NCBI GenBank assembly: GCA_002794775.1
Contig: NBAY01000002.1
Coordinates: 1,922,001 to 1,986,000, forward strand
DNA from: Porodaedalea pini
Lineage: Eukaryota > Basidiomycota > Agaricomycetes > Hymenochaetales > Hymenochaetaceae
Length of the DNA: 64,000 nucleotides
Direction of reading: 5' to 3'
The position numbers and the translations under genes were made by a program. Below, piece after piece: positions 22,659 to 35,425 of the stretch. Each line of letters starts with the position of its first letter. Within the stretch, counting starts at the first letter, position 1. The notes under the pieces are model-generated. The model was not told the DNA's origin. It worked only from the letters and a program-made list of their open reading frames with translations, and ran no database searches.

Positions 22659-25600
22659 TCAATGTCCAACAAGTCTCAACAGAAGATACAATAACGATCC
22701 AATGAAACGAATCAAGCTTATTCCAGCACTGTCGAAGCAATTTTGTCAGACAAACTTGCATTAAATACGAGTCTGACTTACAGGGCGTAGAACAAAAACG
22801 TGAGGTAAGGATTGAAGTTCGCATTGTCATCGACGTCAAAGGTGTTCGCAACCCAATCCGTGAAGGCAGTCGACGTAAAGAAGATTATCATAACCCTGAA
22901 ATCGAAATCAGTTAGCTCTTGAAGTCGTTTAACACATTCATCCGACTGAAGTTACATGTTTGTCCCCACCCAGGAAAGAACCACGTTCGTCCTGGAGTTC
23001 CTATCGTGATCCGCTTGCTTTGTAGCAGCATCTAATTTTCAGTCAGTTCGTCAGCGTCACCTCGTACAGAAGTAGAAAAATTGGTCACGAACCGCGGTGC
23101 TCCTTCTCCACAGGTGGCCTGTGACGCAGTGCACTTTGACTTGCAGCCCAGAGGCTGTCGACGTCTTCTTTGGCAGTAGGGAGCTCGACCTCCATGAGCT
23201 CCTTTCCATTAGCATCCTTGATTTTCTTTGCGCCACCAAGGTCTTTGCTTGATCCGTTGTCGCCTTTAGTTCCCCTAAAAATGTTTGAATTAGACCTCTC
23301 AATGACGGAAGACAAACACGAGACTCACCAGGTGACATCGTGCAAATTGCACATCGAGTACATCATTAGGATGTTAACGTCTTTGAAAACTTGTGTTAGG
23401 GGAAACACGAATAAACAAGTCTTTTTAAACGTACAACTCGGCAAGAGGAAAAGGTACTGTATGAAACATGTGAACATGTGCCATGGTTCCAAATGCATGA
23501 AGGAGCTGATAAAGTAAAGTCCTGGACGTAGTAAATTCATCAACACCAGCGTGTTCTAGCGAAATTCGACAGGCGAACCATATGTAGCGGCCAGAGAGAT
23601 GACAATGTCTCGGAATGTTTCGTTGCTTTTAATCAAACTGAAACAAAAATATGTTCAGTACATAGCTCTCAAATTATCAGAAAATAAACACAAAGGCTAA
23701 CCTTCCGATGTTCTCCCAACCAGATACAGAGTGAGGAACCGCCAAATACACAGTGTAACCAGCACACCACAGCGTAATGATGTTGCAAAAGCCGAAAAGA
23801 AGCATGGCTACAATATAGCTGCGCCACATGATCAGACCATGCGCAAGACGAAAAGCCGAGAGTCCAGACTCACGTCCACTTAGAGCCTTGCGGTCGATTA
23901 CCCAAGGAACAGACTATCATAACAAACAGAAGCGCGATGTAGAGCTATGGCATGATGAGAGAAGGATACGCAGGATGTGACGCCCGGCATACCTTGAGAA
24001 CTATTTCGAAAACCTTGGTCCCCGCTCCTACGCTCAGAAAATTGAAAGCGTCCTTTTTAGAATCCGATGTTGCCGATGAGACCAGCTATATGAACTCTGT
24101 TACGATATGCTGCTAATCATCGTTTCGATTTACTCACGAAGAAGAAAGCAAGATAGAAATTCGCCAGTGACGTCCAAGTAAAGAGTAGCTGGACAGCATT
24201 GTAAATGAATTCGATGAGCAGAATAAACTTTCGAATGATATTGTGGCCGCTCGTGAGGACACGGAAGAAGTAGCAGGTTGCATGAATGGCAGCGAATAGG
24301 GAACCGTTGAGCCATCTGCGTCGCTGAGAAATGAATTCCGGTACAGAGGTCGGTACGTCCGTCGCCGCCTTCGCACTCTTTACATATCGCAGGCTGAGAG
24401 TGGCTAAGATGAGTAACAGGAGCTTTAGTGAGGAAGATGTTGAAGTACTTACACCCAAGCTTCCTTCTTCTTTGTTACGATCTCGAAACAAAGGATACGA
24501 TCCTCAGCAAGGTACTTTCAATAAATTAAGTCAGAAGTCCATTTAGTGATTGGACAGCCGAGTACTAACCATGTTGCGTTCTGCCAAAGAGTTCGTCATT
24601 TTGTGCTTAAGATTAATAATATGCTGCTTAACACTGACCGAAAAGCCCAGCGCCGTCTGTACCTCCCCCATGCATGGTTTCCCCCTTGAAGTAGCTAGCC
24701 AAGGGCCTGTTCCGTTCGGATGGTTCTGAAGTGCCTTGTAGCGATATGCAGAGAAGGCACCCGGAAGCACGGAAATGTATCCAAACACGGACTCAAGTGG
24801 CTTGTCGAGAATATTTGACATCTTGTACTCGAAGTTCTGAGAAGCAGCAAGAGGGCTGGTTAACAGCAAAGAGCAGCCTCTACCAGTATCGACACAGATT
24901 CTGATCGAAGTTTCGTCTTTAGTCGAACAAAGAGAGGAGATAGACAGAATACACATACTCTCCGCAAGCGCCACCAACGTTCTTGTGTTTATCGAAGCCT
25001 ATCACATAAATAAGATAATGGGAAGACGTGAAATGCAGGTTAGCGGCAGCGAGTTTGCTACATACATTTCCAGAGCTCATAGATGGACATTCCGGTCGGT
25101 TTGGTTCCCACATCGAGTAAGACACAGACTGAGAGTATAATAAGCTTACAGAACGATGCAATCCACTGATGAGCATACCATTGGGCTGAATGAAGGGACC
25201 GAATGCATTGAAGAACCAGCGGTGACTATTGAGTTTCTTCTTGTTCTGCTCTTTTAGGCAGAAAATGATCTGGACTGGGCAAGCGCCCGTAGAAACTTCG
25301 CCCGTCTCAGACACGACCACATTAGATGTGTACCTTGAGAGGATGTTAGTCTCAATTAGTCAGTTATACCAAGATGGCACCGACTCGAAAATGTGCGCAG
25401 TGACATCCTTTCCGGCGACCGAGTCCTTCGCTATGCCTTCCTGATAGCAGCCCATCTATGACGATTATTAGAGCCAATCGTCTATGAAATGATGGATGAT
25501 CACATACCAAGGCCAGAACATGAAGTGTCCTCTTGTTCACTTTGCTGCGTCCATCCGATACGACGCATACGACGACCTTCTGCCATCCATCGGGGCCCCA

Positions 25601-26489
25601 GGTTTTCGATCTCGTTCGGCCGCACAGATGTGCAACATTCTTGATGACACTAAATAATTGCTCGTCAATCCATTGGAAGGGACACAGCAGCTCGGTGCCT
25701 CTTACGCGTTCATGGTCTTGACGAATAAAACTTCGTCTTCGTTGTACATAGTCATGACGATGAAGAGCTCAGTGCGTCGACTGTTAACCGAGCTCAGTTG
25801 AGTCTCCCATCACCTAACAAAATACTGCATCAAAACATACTTGTATAGATAAGGCCGAAGGGAGTATTTTTGACGCATGAAGTCGCTGCATTAACATTAG
25901 AAAGTTAAGATTGAAGTTTAGAAGTGGGAGTCCCTCACTCGGGGTCGCAAGTTGCCGCTGTATATCGCATCATCCTCATCTCTTCGCTTCCACCGGACGA
26001 TTTAGGAACGATATGAGATGGAACGGCAACATCAAGCACCAGATTGCCCTGGTACAGCTCAACCTGGCGAACAGAACGCCGTTTCAACAACTTGTCCCTT
26101 GCATTAGACCATCCGCCTGTACTCTGCTCCCTCAGGGGAGGCCGAAGCTGGTGTGCAGGTGGATAGTTCGGCTGGGAAGCGTATGGCATCGTGGGAAGGG
26201 GAGGGGCAACTTCAGACATCTCGTATTGCGGGTTGAGGTGCACCTGTGAGTCGGCGTAGCCGCTATGATAGGTGTTGAAGGACTTTGTAGACTTGCTATC
26301 CCAGCCAGACTGCGCGTCATAATCGTTGTTGTATCCGTTGTGCGCAGGGTAATTACCAGCATTACCGGCGGGGAGCATGTCGGTCGAGTACGCGTGGGCG
26401 CCGGTGGTAGCAGGAGGGTAGTCCGCGTGGTATTGCTGGTTGTAGTTTGTGTTGGTATAGTAAGGATCGTTGTGCTGGTGGTAAGCCAT
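22659..26489 (-). CDS. Chitin synthase, class I-III type
   Basis: A multi-exon gene starting [19 protein letters not shown], a Tyr/Asn/Gln-rich cytoplasmic tail of about 130 residues. The class I-III entry block follows ([20 protein letters not shown]), then [16 protein letters not shown] and [19 protein letters not shown]. Catalytic-region motifs include [31 protein letters not shown] (assembled across an intron) and the QRRRWLNGS signature. Several C-terminal membrane helices follow, and the last exon ends [18 protein letters not shown] before the TGA at 22659-22661. The enzyme polymerises UDP-GlcNAc into chitin at the plasma membrane. All key residues are present. It shares a 423-bp divergent promoter region with the Cys-rich gene; the exact class (I, II or III) would need a tree. 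Confidence 0.95.
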
Positions 26490-26912
26490 CGTAGGCGTCG
26501 CTCTGCGGCAGCTATAGCGGAAGCGCTAGTTTGAAGCGATGAGCGGACTGAAACCAGAAGGTGCAGTCGTCAAGGACTGTCGAAAGGAAGGCGACGAGCG
26601 CTATGGACAACGACGCTGTCGCGACCTGGGTATCTGAGAAACGAGGGGGATCAGAAGGAGCGACGTGTGGGTCGGGATGAGAGAATGGGAGCGAGTGAGA
26701 GCAAACGGAAGATTTGAGGAAGGAGGCCCTTCGGTATGGCGGGGATAGCCTGTCGCGTGGCAGATATTGCCGAGGCATCAAACCTTCAAGCAGTGATCCG
26801 ACATCAGCACACCGCAGTCCTTTGATAAGTAACAATCATCACACACACACAAAGGCAGGTCTCTGAAAGGCCTCTGAAGGTAGTTGGACAACTTATCAAA
26901 CGCTGTGTTTAG
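26490..26912. promoter_or_regulatory. Divergent promoter region, chitin synthase / Cys-rich gene
   Basis: The 423 bp between two start codons facing away from each other must contain both promoters. A short CA run is at about 26841-26852. I see no clear TATA box or other named element. Open frames here (for example 26512-26835) have no domain similarity. Confidence 0.5.
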
Positions 26913-27327
26913 ATGGGTATGGGCGACAACATAATCGTGAACGACTTTATGTTCTGTCGCAACCATGGAAATGAATACTGCATGCGCTGTTTCTGCGACC
27001 ACCGCATGTGCAACAACATCAGAATCGAGGACGAGATTGCAGACTTGAGTGAATTTTTCACATTCGATGTGAGTCTTTCATAAAGTCTAATACAAGTTTA
27101 CAACTCTGAGGCATTGTTATCCGCAGGATCGTCAGCCCATCAATGTTTTTGGGAAGGGAGCGAGTCATCGTCAAGGCGAACAGTACGAGTGTGTAACGCA
27201 CAAGAAGGTCGATTGTGAGAGCTGTTTCAACTGGGTCAAGTCCATCCGTAGTGAAGCAGAAGACGCCGCGAAGACCGAGCGCTGGCTGCAGAAAAGAGGG
27301 AAATGGATGGACAAGGTTGATCCTTGA
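26913..27327 (+). CDS. Small cysteine/histidine-rich protein of unknown function
   Basis: Two exons (26913-27068 and 27127-27327) join in phase 0 across a 58-bp GTGAGT...CAG intron and encode 118 residues starting MGMGDNIIVNDFMF. A first metal-binding-like group reads CRNHGNEYCMRCFCDHRMC and a second reads CVTHKKVDCESCFNW, so about seven Cys and several His could bind one or two zinc ions. The C-terminus is basic and helical (KTERWLQKRGKWMDKVDP). There is no signal peptide or membrane segment. I do not recognise a named family. The clean splice and regular Cys spacing support a real gene, divergent from chitin synthase. Confidence 0.7.
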
Positions 27328-29052
27328 AAGCGGACAATTGTCAAATCCGAAACATTGTCGACTGTGTAGTGTAACCAACTGGGGTGGAGAATCGAAGGAA
27401 CGATTGGGAGTGCAGATGTGTGCGAAGTTCGTTCTAAGAGCCAAAACATGAGCCGCAAAGCAAGCTCGAGCGCTAAGGAAGCTCAAACGCCCATCGCTGC
27501 GGCTGGTCAAGTGATCAAAATAAAGTCAAGCTTCGATCTGAGGTACCCTTCTTACCCGTTACCGGTCCACAATTTCATTCTTCCGCCGCACGACCGCACG
27601 ACGACACGAAAGGCAGAGTCCGTGCACATCATTACTCCAAGTGATATCAACAAAATTTAAAATAAATCTGCAGATGTGCAAGACGTCACTGACGACGGCC
27701 TTCAGATGAACGTAAGATCATAAGGTTCAAGTGACGTCTCGAAGCACTTCCGTGGCTCATGTATCCATCCCCTAGCTGCCCAAAGCTCGTGTGATCTGTC
27801 TATTGTGAGCGAGTCTTCAGTGATCGGAAGGCAGCGGACCTGAAAGAGGGCACATTCGTGGTCAAACCTAGGCAGTACGGGAGTCCGAAGAGACGTGAAC
27901 ACGGAGATCCCTTCACTGAGGAGCAAACATCCGTAACCACACAGCAGTTCCAGATTCCATGCTGATAATCAGGTAAGAAGGTGCAATTTGAGGTACTAGT
28001 GATTCTTCGCGCCATTAAGCCGATGATTTCGGCATCTCCTGCTAATACAAGATGCAAGCTTCATAAGCGCCGACTTCGGTTTTATCATGAAACGTCTGGG
28101 CGCGTACCGAAGTCCAGATAACAGCATCTGCGACACAGTCAACTTCTGCATCGGCACTTTGAATGGAACGAAGTCTTCTATGAGAAACTCTAGGCTTTCT
28201 GCCATAGAGTGGCAGTTTTCGAGCTAGTTCCAGCAGACTCTATTGTTACGTCTGATGGAGAAAGCGCCCTAGGCGGGAACAGGCCTTTTGGGATGTGGCA
28301 AGGGCCGCGGCGCAGGTCGATTCCAAAGAGATTCACGACGTAGGAACTTTCACTTTGATGACGATTGCGCCACAGGGTGCACTGATCAAGAACACAGTGA
28401 CTCTTTGAGAATCCAAAGGGATGACGAGGACAGTTAGTTAGAAGCAATTTTTTGGAACCTCGGGCTTTACGTGCTAGAGGACTGGCAGATGCACACTGAG
28501 GGATCGAATTGAGTCGCTGCAGATGTTTGGCAGTAGTTTGTGAGGACAGCGTGCGCAGTCGTTTGGAAGTCGTTAAGATCGCATGGACATGCAAACGAGA
28601 GTCAGACTGTCATGAATGTCAAGTTGTATTTGAACTTGAAGCTTACACCAAGAGTAAGAAGAGAAGTGTACAAAAGTGTACACAGTACGCATTGAGTTGT
28701 ATTGTCCTCAGCTCAGGTCACGTTGTGGCACTGCATTCCCACCGGCAACGGCTCCTTTCCTTCACTCGTTGTACACGAACCCCCATCGTCTCTCATCCCG
28801 TCTCCTCTTCCTTTCCTCCCACCTAAGTCTCCTTTCGTCTGCACCTTTTCACCTTTCAGTGAGTATTTTGGTTCAAACACTTTGCTTTTTTGTATATCCT
28901 TGGGCGGAGGGTTGCGCCTTAAGGTCGCCACGCGTTGATGTGTTCTTGGGGAGGCGAGTACAAAGCGGACCACTCTTCGACGTAGAGGCGGCCTGAGCCG
29001 GTCAGGCTGTGTTTCCACGTCCATTGATCCGAAGGCCTGTGTGCTGCCTGGG
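27328..29052. other. Long intergenic region with possible coding relics
   Basis: The 1.7 kb before the casein kinase promoter has no gene I can identify. Between about 27700 and 28600 the minus strand shows consecutive protein-like frames (28594-28190, 28205-27996, 28057-27800) that change frame, with phrases such as FGIDLRRGPCHIPKGLFPP, ESLEFLIEDFVPFKVPMQKL and FLPDYQHGIWNCCVVTDVC. This could be an unrecognised spliced gene, a decayed gene or chance. A plus-strand frame at 27448-27660 begins MSRKASSSAKEAQ and is equally unproven. Confidence 0.3.
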
Positions 29053-29060
29053 TATAAAAG
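29053..29060 (+). promoter_or_regulatory. TATA box of the casein kinase 1 gene
   Basis: TATAAAAG stands about 195 bp before the ATG of the kinase gene. It is followed by a strongly pyrimidine-rich leader (about 29105-29215, CT-rich), which is common just downstream of fungal core promoters of highly expressed genes. Confidence 0.6.
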
Positions 29061-29254
29061 GGCATCGCCTTGGTCTCGTCCGCAAAGTGCCTGCGTGTCA
29101 GCCTGTGCCCATTCTCTCCCTCTTCTTCCACCTTACGCCTCACCAACTCCTTCCCCTTCCTCGTTTCTTCATCTTCTGACCTCTTCCTCACTTTCTATCT
29201 GTCTTGTAGTCCACCCATTATCTGCCCACCACGACGGATAGCTTATCCCCCAGA

Positions 29255-30469
29255 ATGGATCTTCGAGTTGGTGGAAAGTATCGCCTTGGGAAGAAGATCG
29301 GTTCAGGCTCTTTCGGTAGGCATTCTCACTCATCGTAACGTGTTCTCATACTAACAGTGGTTCATTACAGGCGACATCTACCTCGGTATCAACATCATTT
29401 CAGGTGAAGAGGTTGCCATCAAGCTTGAATCAGTCAAGGCGAAACACCCTCAACTCGAGTACGAGTCGAAAGTCTACAAGACTTTGGCCGGTGGCGTTGG
29501 CGTGCCCTTTGTCAGGTGGTTCGGTACAGAGTGCGACTACAATGCGATGGTCATGGATCTCCTTGGACCGAGCTTGGAGGACTTATTCAACTTCTGCAAT
29601 CGGAAGTTCAGCCTGAAGACTGTCCTCTTGCTTGCCGATCAGTTGGTAAGTTGATTTATCTGTAGCTTTACGTACTGTCAAACGTACTTAACCATATTCT
29701 TCCTTAGATCTCGCGTGTGGAGTATATACACTCTCGCAACTTCATCCATCGCGACATCAAGCCCGACAATTTCCTGATGGGCATCGGCAAACGTGGCAAT
29801 CAAGTCAACGTCATTGACTTTGGTCTGGCCAAGAAGTTCCGCGATCCGAAGACTCACCTGCACATACCGTATAGGGAGAACAAGAACTTGACTGGTACTG
29901 CCCGTTACACGTCCATCAACACGCACTTGGGTGTCGAGCAAGCGCGCCGCGATGATTTAGAATCGCTTGCGTATGTCCTCATGTACTTCCTTCGGGGTGC
30001 CCTCCCATGGCAGGGCCTGAAAGCTGCTACGAAGAAGCAGAAGTACGACCGCATTATGGAGAAGAAGATGACAACGCCTACCGATCTTCTCTGCCGCGGT
30101 TTTCCCAACGAGTTCGGTATCTTCCTCAACTACTGTCGTGCGCTTCGTTTCGACGATAAGCCCGATTACTCCTACCTTCGCAAGCTTTTCCGGGACCTCT
30201 TCGTTCGTGAGGGTTACCAGTACGACTATGTCTTTGATTGGAGCGTCCAGAGGGGCACTCAAGACGAAGCTGGCTCCGGTGCTAAAGCTTCAGCTGGTCG
30301 CAGAAAGGTAGTACAAGAGGAGGAGGGTGAGCCTAGAGCCAGCGACAGAATGTGAGCGCCCCGATTTGCATGCTTTCGCAGTAATTGATTCGTTTCCAGG
30401 CTTCGCTCGCAGACGAGACAGCAGCAGGCTGCGAGTGCACAGCGCAGGGGCCGAGATGAGATTTGGTAG
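29255..30469 (+). CDS. Casein kinase 1, nuclear/cytosolic Hhp/Cki1 type
   Basis: Four exons (29255-29315, 29371-29645, 29708-30351, 30400-30469) give exactly 349 residues. The kinase domain starts at residue 10 ([18 protein letters not shown]), with VAIKLE, the catalytic loop [14 protein letters not shown] and the DFGLAKK motif. CK1-specific signatures [15 protein letters not shown] and [19 protein letters not shown] are present. The C-terminus is short and basic ([20 protein letters not shown] then W) without the terminal Cys pair of palmitoylated Yck kinases, so it belongs to the Hhp/CK1-delta type that acts in DNA repair, the cell cycle and trafficking. It prefers acidic or pre-phosphorylated Ser/Thr sites. 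The gene is intact. Confidence 0.95.
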
Positions 30470-31548
30470 ATGATGCGGCAATTGCTTTTTTGCCTTCGTA
30501 GTTTTGGGCGTGCCGAGGATGACCGAGCGTGGTGGAGGAGAGCATGTGCAAGTGTTCGCTCGGTTTAATGGAGGTCCTCAGTCGTCATCAGTCAAGGTCT
30601 TCGTACGTCAGGGTTTTAGGTCGGGATCGGGATGGATGTCGTTACCTGGTCGCCGCAATTGTCTTCCGAGCTAGGGGTACCACGGTCGATTTCTGTTGGG
30701 TGTAGGAGCATGTCCCACTCTCCCGTCGGGCCTCGACATCCGCATCCCCGACGCAATACAATTCTTCGCGGTGCACATCCATCTCAGGCGAGTAGCAACA
30801 CTGTTTCCCATCGTCTGGGACCGTGCTTCTTGTTTCCGAATGAATCCGCGAACGAGGTGCTTAGCGAGTCATTATCTTTCAACGGACGCTGTTTCTTTTC
30901 ACGTTTTCTCTGCTTCTGTCCTGTGGATGGAGGAAGAGGTAACCGTCTTGACCCTTATCGCATAATATCCCCACCCATTCATAGCGCCCAAGCTTTCCAC
31001 TTTCCTTGCCCTCGCAGCAGTTCTCATTGTGTTTTTCGTTTGTCACTTTTCCTCTTCCCGTAGTACATCTGCTCATTTATCATCCCGTCCTCTCTCGTTA
31101 CACCTGTTTCTCTCGCCTTTCCTTACCATCAACATCCCAGCTTTTGTTTTTCCTCCCTTCCCCACCTTGGTCACTAGCGCAATGACATCTGTCGATTGCT
31201 AGCCGAGGGCGAGGTGACGGGAGAGGGCTTCGTGCTCGTGGACGCTTGTTCTGTGAGCACGACTAGAGTCAATTGACTATGCCACGATGTTATTCTTCTA
31301 ATCTATGTCGACGCGAAACCCATGTTCCTCCCATGCCTTGTCTGTGCAGGACTTGTTTGCCTCATATGTACGTAGAATACTTGCAATCAGAGTTGTAGGG
31401 TGGATACTGTTATATACACGAATGTTTAGAACCAGTACCTGTGAAGACATTCAACAATTTGTTACGTAAGCAGTGCTGGGACACGTCGCATTCACGAAAC
31501 TGCCACCCGCGTTCAATACTCGCTGCTCGTCCTCTGCCAGTCCGCGCT
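30470..31548. other. Intergenic, 1.1 kb
   Basis: This is the 3' flank of casein kinase 1 and the promoter of the gamma-COP gene. A plus-strand frame at 30632-31063 has no domain or splice support. Pyrimidine-rich stretches occur at about 31085-31170. No RNA gene or repeat was seen. Confidence 0.5.
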
Positions 31549-34500
31549 ATGGCATCCATAAAAAAGGACGACGAAAGCGGTATCAATCAATACTACCACA
31601 ACAAGACGACTGTCATTCAAGAGGCCCGTGTCTTCAATGAGTCGCCCATCAGCCCTCGGAAATGTAGAGCGCTGCTCGCACAGATCGTCTACTTGCTGTA
31701 TGTCGGGGAGACATTCGGAACACAGGAGGCGACAACCCTCTTCTTTGGTGTCACCAAGTTGTTCCAGCACAAAGATGTGAAGAGCTTACTTTATTATTAG
31801 CGCCTCTTGTGCTGACCGTTTATTGCATTTGTCTCTTAGAGCGCACTCCGACAGGCTGTTTATCTGGCAATTAAAGAGCTCGCTACGACTGCTGAAGATG
31901 TTATCATGGTTACAAGCAGCATCATGAAGGACATGCAACCCAACTCTGAGGTCATTTACCGCCCAAATGCTATACGAGCTTTATGCCGTATTATTGATGT
32001 ATGTATTCTCCACTTTCGTCGAATGGATGCAGTCGAAAACTGAATGTAATTTCCTAACTTAATAGCCTTCCATGGCTCAAGGTGTCGAGCGTTTCTTCAA
32101 GGCAGCCATCGTCGACCGTAATCCGTCCATCTCCTCTGCTGCGCTTGTATCGTCGTACCACCTCTTCCCTTCTGCGAAGGATGTCGTGAAGCGCTGGGTG
32201 AACGAGGCGCAGGAAGCCGTCAATGCGAAGAGCTCTTCTGGACTTTTTGGTAGTACAATGGGTGGTGGCTCGTACCTTGGCTTTGGTTCTTCATCCCAGC
32301 AAACCAGCGCGTACCAACCTATTCCATCGACGAGCTACATCACTCAATACCATGCTCTCGGACTACTTTACCTCATTCGACAGCAGGACAGAATGGCAGT
32401 GACGAAAATGATTCAGCAACTTGGCGGTGGAAAATCTGGCGCGGGTACCACGCTTAAAAACGCTATGGCTCTGTGCATGTTGATTCGTTATGCTGCCAAG
32501 GTCATTGATGAGGATCCCAAGTATGTACCTAAATATTGCTGCTACTATGCTATGCCGTATTCACAGCCCAACCAGCGTTCAAAAACAGATGTTCGAGCTG
32601 CTTGAGGGCTGGCTTCGTCATAAGAGCGACATGGTGAACATTGAGGCTGCCCGAGCTATTTGTGAAATGAAAAACGTCACGGCGCAACAACTGATTCGTC
32701 CCATCTCCGGTGAGTGGAGTTTAACAGATAGAATCATTTACGGGTTGTTGACAGCTTATGTCAGTCCTTCAACTATGTCTGAGCTCGCCTAAAACAACTT
32801 TGAAGTTCGCTGCAATTCGGACGCTGGCTACTCTTGCGCTTTCTCATCCAGGAAGTGTCGCAACATGCAACGTCGAAATGGAACATCTCATCTCTGACCC
32901 CAACAGAAGCATCGCAACGTACGCTATCACAACTTTACTGAAGGTGCGCTTGAGTTTTCCCTGTGGTCGCATCTGAGCTGACGACGGTCCAGACCGGTAC
33001 AGAAGCTTCTGTGGACCGACTTATGAAGCAGATCTCTGGTTTTATGACAGAAATCAGCGATGAATTTAAAGTCATCGTGGTCGACGCCATTCGTTCTTTA
33101 TGCCTCAAATTCCCTGCCAAGCAAGCAGCCATGCTGTCTTTCCTTTCTGGTGTTCTTAGGGATGAGGGAGGATATGACTTCAAGCGTGCTGTCGTAGAAG
33201 CGATTTTCGACATGATCAAATTCATTTCCGAGTGCAAGGAGCAGGCGCTCTCACATCTCTGCGAATTCATCGAAGACTGCGAGTTCACCAAATTGTCCGT
33301 TCGCATCCTTCATCTACTCGGAATTGAAGGTCCGAAAACGGCGCAGCCGGCGAAGTTTATCCGCTACATCTACAACCGTGTGGTTCTCGAGAACGCGATC
33401 GTACGCGCAGCGGCTGTATCGAGTCTGGCGAAGTTTGGTGTTAATGTGGAAGATCCATCCATGCAGAAGAGCATTCGAGTTCTGCTCAATAGGTGCGTTC
33501 TCTACATTTGAAGGCACTGGAAACACTTCTCAACCTTGTCTTAGATGCTTGGAGGACGTTGACGACGAAGTACGAGACCGCGCAGCCCTATATCTCAAGG
33601 TTTTAGACGATCGGCCATTGGCTCAGATTTATGTCAAAGAAGGTACGGCAACCATTTTTGAAATTGCATCACTTGCTCATCCGGAAAGCAGATTCTGTCT
33701 TTTCTCTTTCTGCGCTTGAAGCGAACCTTGTGTCTTATGTCAAGGACCCTTCTGCATCTGAAAAGCCGTTCAGCTTTGACACCATACCCAGAATCAGCCG
33801 CGAGCAGGCGGCGAAGGAAAGTGCTCGTAGGTCGCACTCGGTTCTCCTTTCTTCGATATGTTGATCAGTCTTTTAGGTCCGAGCACGCTCGATACCATCG
33901 CTGCACCTTCTTCATCAAAGGCAACGGCGGCTACACCACCTCCTCGCACCGCCGCTGAAACCCGATCTGCATATGCAGAGCAGCTGGCCGAAGTACCCGA
34001 GCTCGCAAATTACGGTCCTGTACTCAATAGCAGCGCCAAACCGGCTCAGCTCACTGAAAGTGAAACTGAATACCAGGTGTCTTGCGTCAAGCATATATTC
34101 AAAGAGCATGTTGTCTTCCAGGTAGGCCTTGACTAAGGTTCATGAATAAAGAAGCTTGACTGATGGCTCTTTGAAGTTCAATGTATCAAACACGATGCCA
34201 GACACCGTGCTCGAGCAAGTTTCAGTCATTATGCAACCTCAGGCCGACTCAGGTTTAACTGAAGATTTCATTATTCCTATTCCCTCACTCACTCAAGCGA
34301 CTTCACCGAGCATCGTATATGTATCTTTCACGCGCGATTCACCAGAAGAGTATGCCGTCGCATCCTTCCAGTGTGTCCTGAAGTTCATCAGTAAAGAGGT
34401 CGACCCCTCTAGCGGCGAGCCGGAAGAGGAGGGGTATGAAGATGAATACCAACTTGAGGAGGTCGAGCTTGCATCTGGTGGAGACTACATCATTCCCAGC

Positions 34501-34881
34501 TACGCGTCCTTCTCCGCAGAATGGGATCGCCTACGCGGTGGAGCGAGTGCTACGGAGACATTTGCTTTGTCGGCCATGGAAAGCATCAAGGGTAAGTTTC
34601 TCTACTCTCCAGCGACGGTCGGTTTATTGATTTGTTTTGCAGCCGCATGCGATTCTATCATCGAAATCCTCAATATGGAACCTCTCGGCGGCAGCGAGAC
34701 GCCAACGTCTGCATCTGTGCACACTCTACAATTGTCAGGCCTGGTCATTGGCGGCGGAGGAAAAGTGCTAGTCCGTTGTCGTATGACATACTCGTCGAGC
34801 GCGGGTGTGACGCTGGAGCTGGGCGTACGTGCGGAAAAGCCAGAGACTTGCAACCTTGTCGTGGCAGCTATTGGAGGCTGA
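31549..34881 (+). CDS. SEC21: Coatomer subunit gamma (gamma-COP)
   Basis: A multi-exon gene starting [20 protein letters not shown]. Early blocks [20 protein letters not shown] and [19 protein letters not shown] are typical of gamma-COP. A HEAT-type adaptin solenoid follows ([65 protein letters not shown]). After a flexible Ala/Pro/Ser-rich linker comes the appendage domain ([20 protein letters not shown] and [20 protein letters not shown]), ending VVAAIGG. The protein is part of the F-subcomplex of COPI, which binds Arf1 and dilysine cargo and mediates Golgi-to-ER retrograde transport. All modules are present in order, so the gene appears intact. Confidence 0.95.
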
Positions 34882-35425
34882 GCCTCTTTTCATCGTGTTA
34901 TCCTGCATTGTATTGTTGTGTGGGGCCCCTTCTACTCATAGATTTACTCATATGCCGGCACTGACGGGAGTTAGATGCTAGCTTTTGAACAGCTTAGCGT
35001 GAGCGTGAGCATATGAAATACGGGCGTTCCATGCGGTGAGAAGGTAGTCACATCGGATTCATGTTATTTTCCCCCAAGCTGCTATGTAATCCTCGCCGAC
35101 CCGACAACGTCGTGCAGGCGAAAGGTCATGGTTTTACTCAAATCGTGAAAATAAACAGTTGTGTTTTTCCTAAGACATCCCAGTGGCACATGGAACAAAG
35201 ACAGTCCACAAGAGCAGCGAAATCCAACGAGCATGGAGCGTGAGGTAAGCGTCGTGCTGCCATTGGAGACGGCATCGGCTCTCCATACTTCCCCAACATC
35301 TAGTTTAGCAGAGTCTTCCGATCCGTTTATTACCATGGTCGTGTAACAATCCGTGATGATCACTCCTTCAAGGCACTCAAATCCCCTCTCTTGAAGCTTT
35401 CACCCGTCAAACAACGCTCCGTACC
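34882..35425. other. Spacer between SEC21 and pantothenate kinase
   Basis: About 540 bp with the 3' untranslated region of the gamma-COP gene and the promoter of the pantothenate kinase gene. I see no supported open frame, repeat or RNA gene. Confidence 0.5.
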
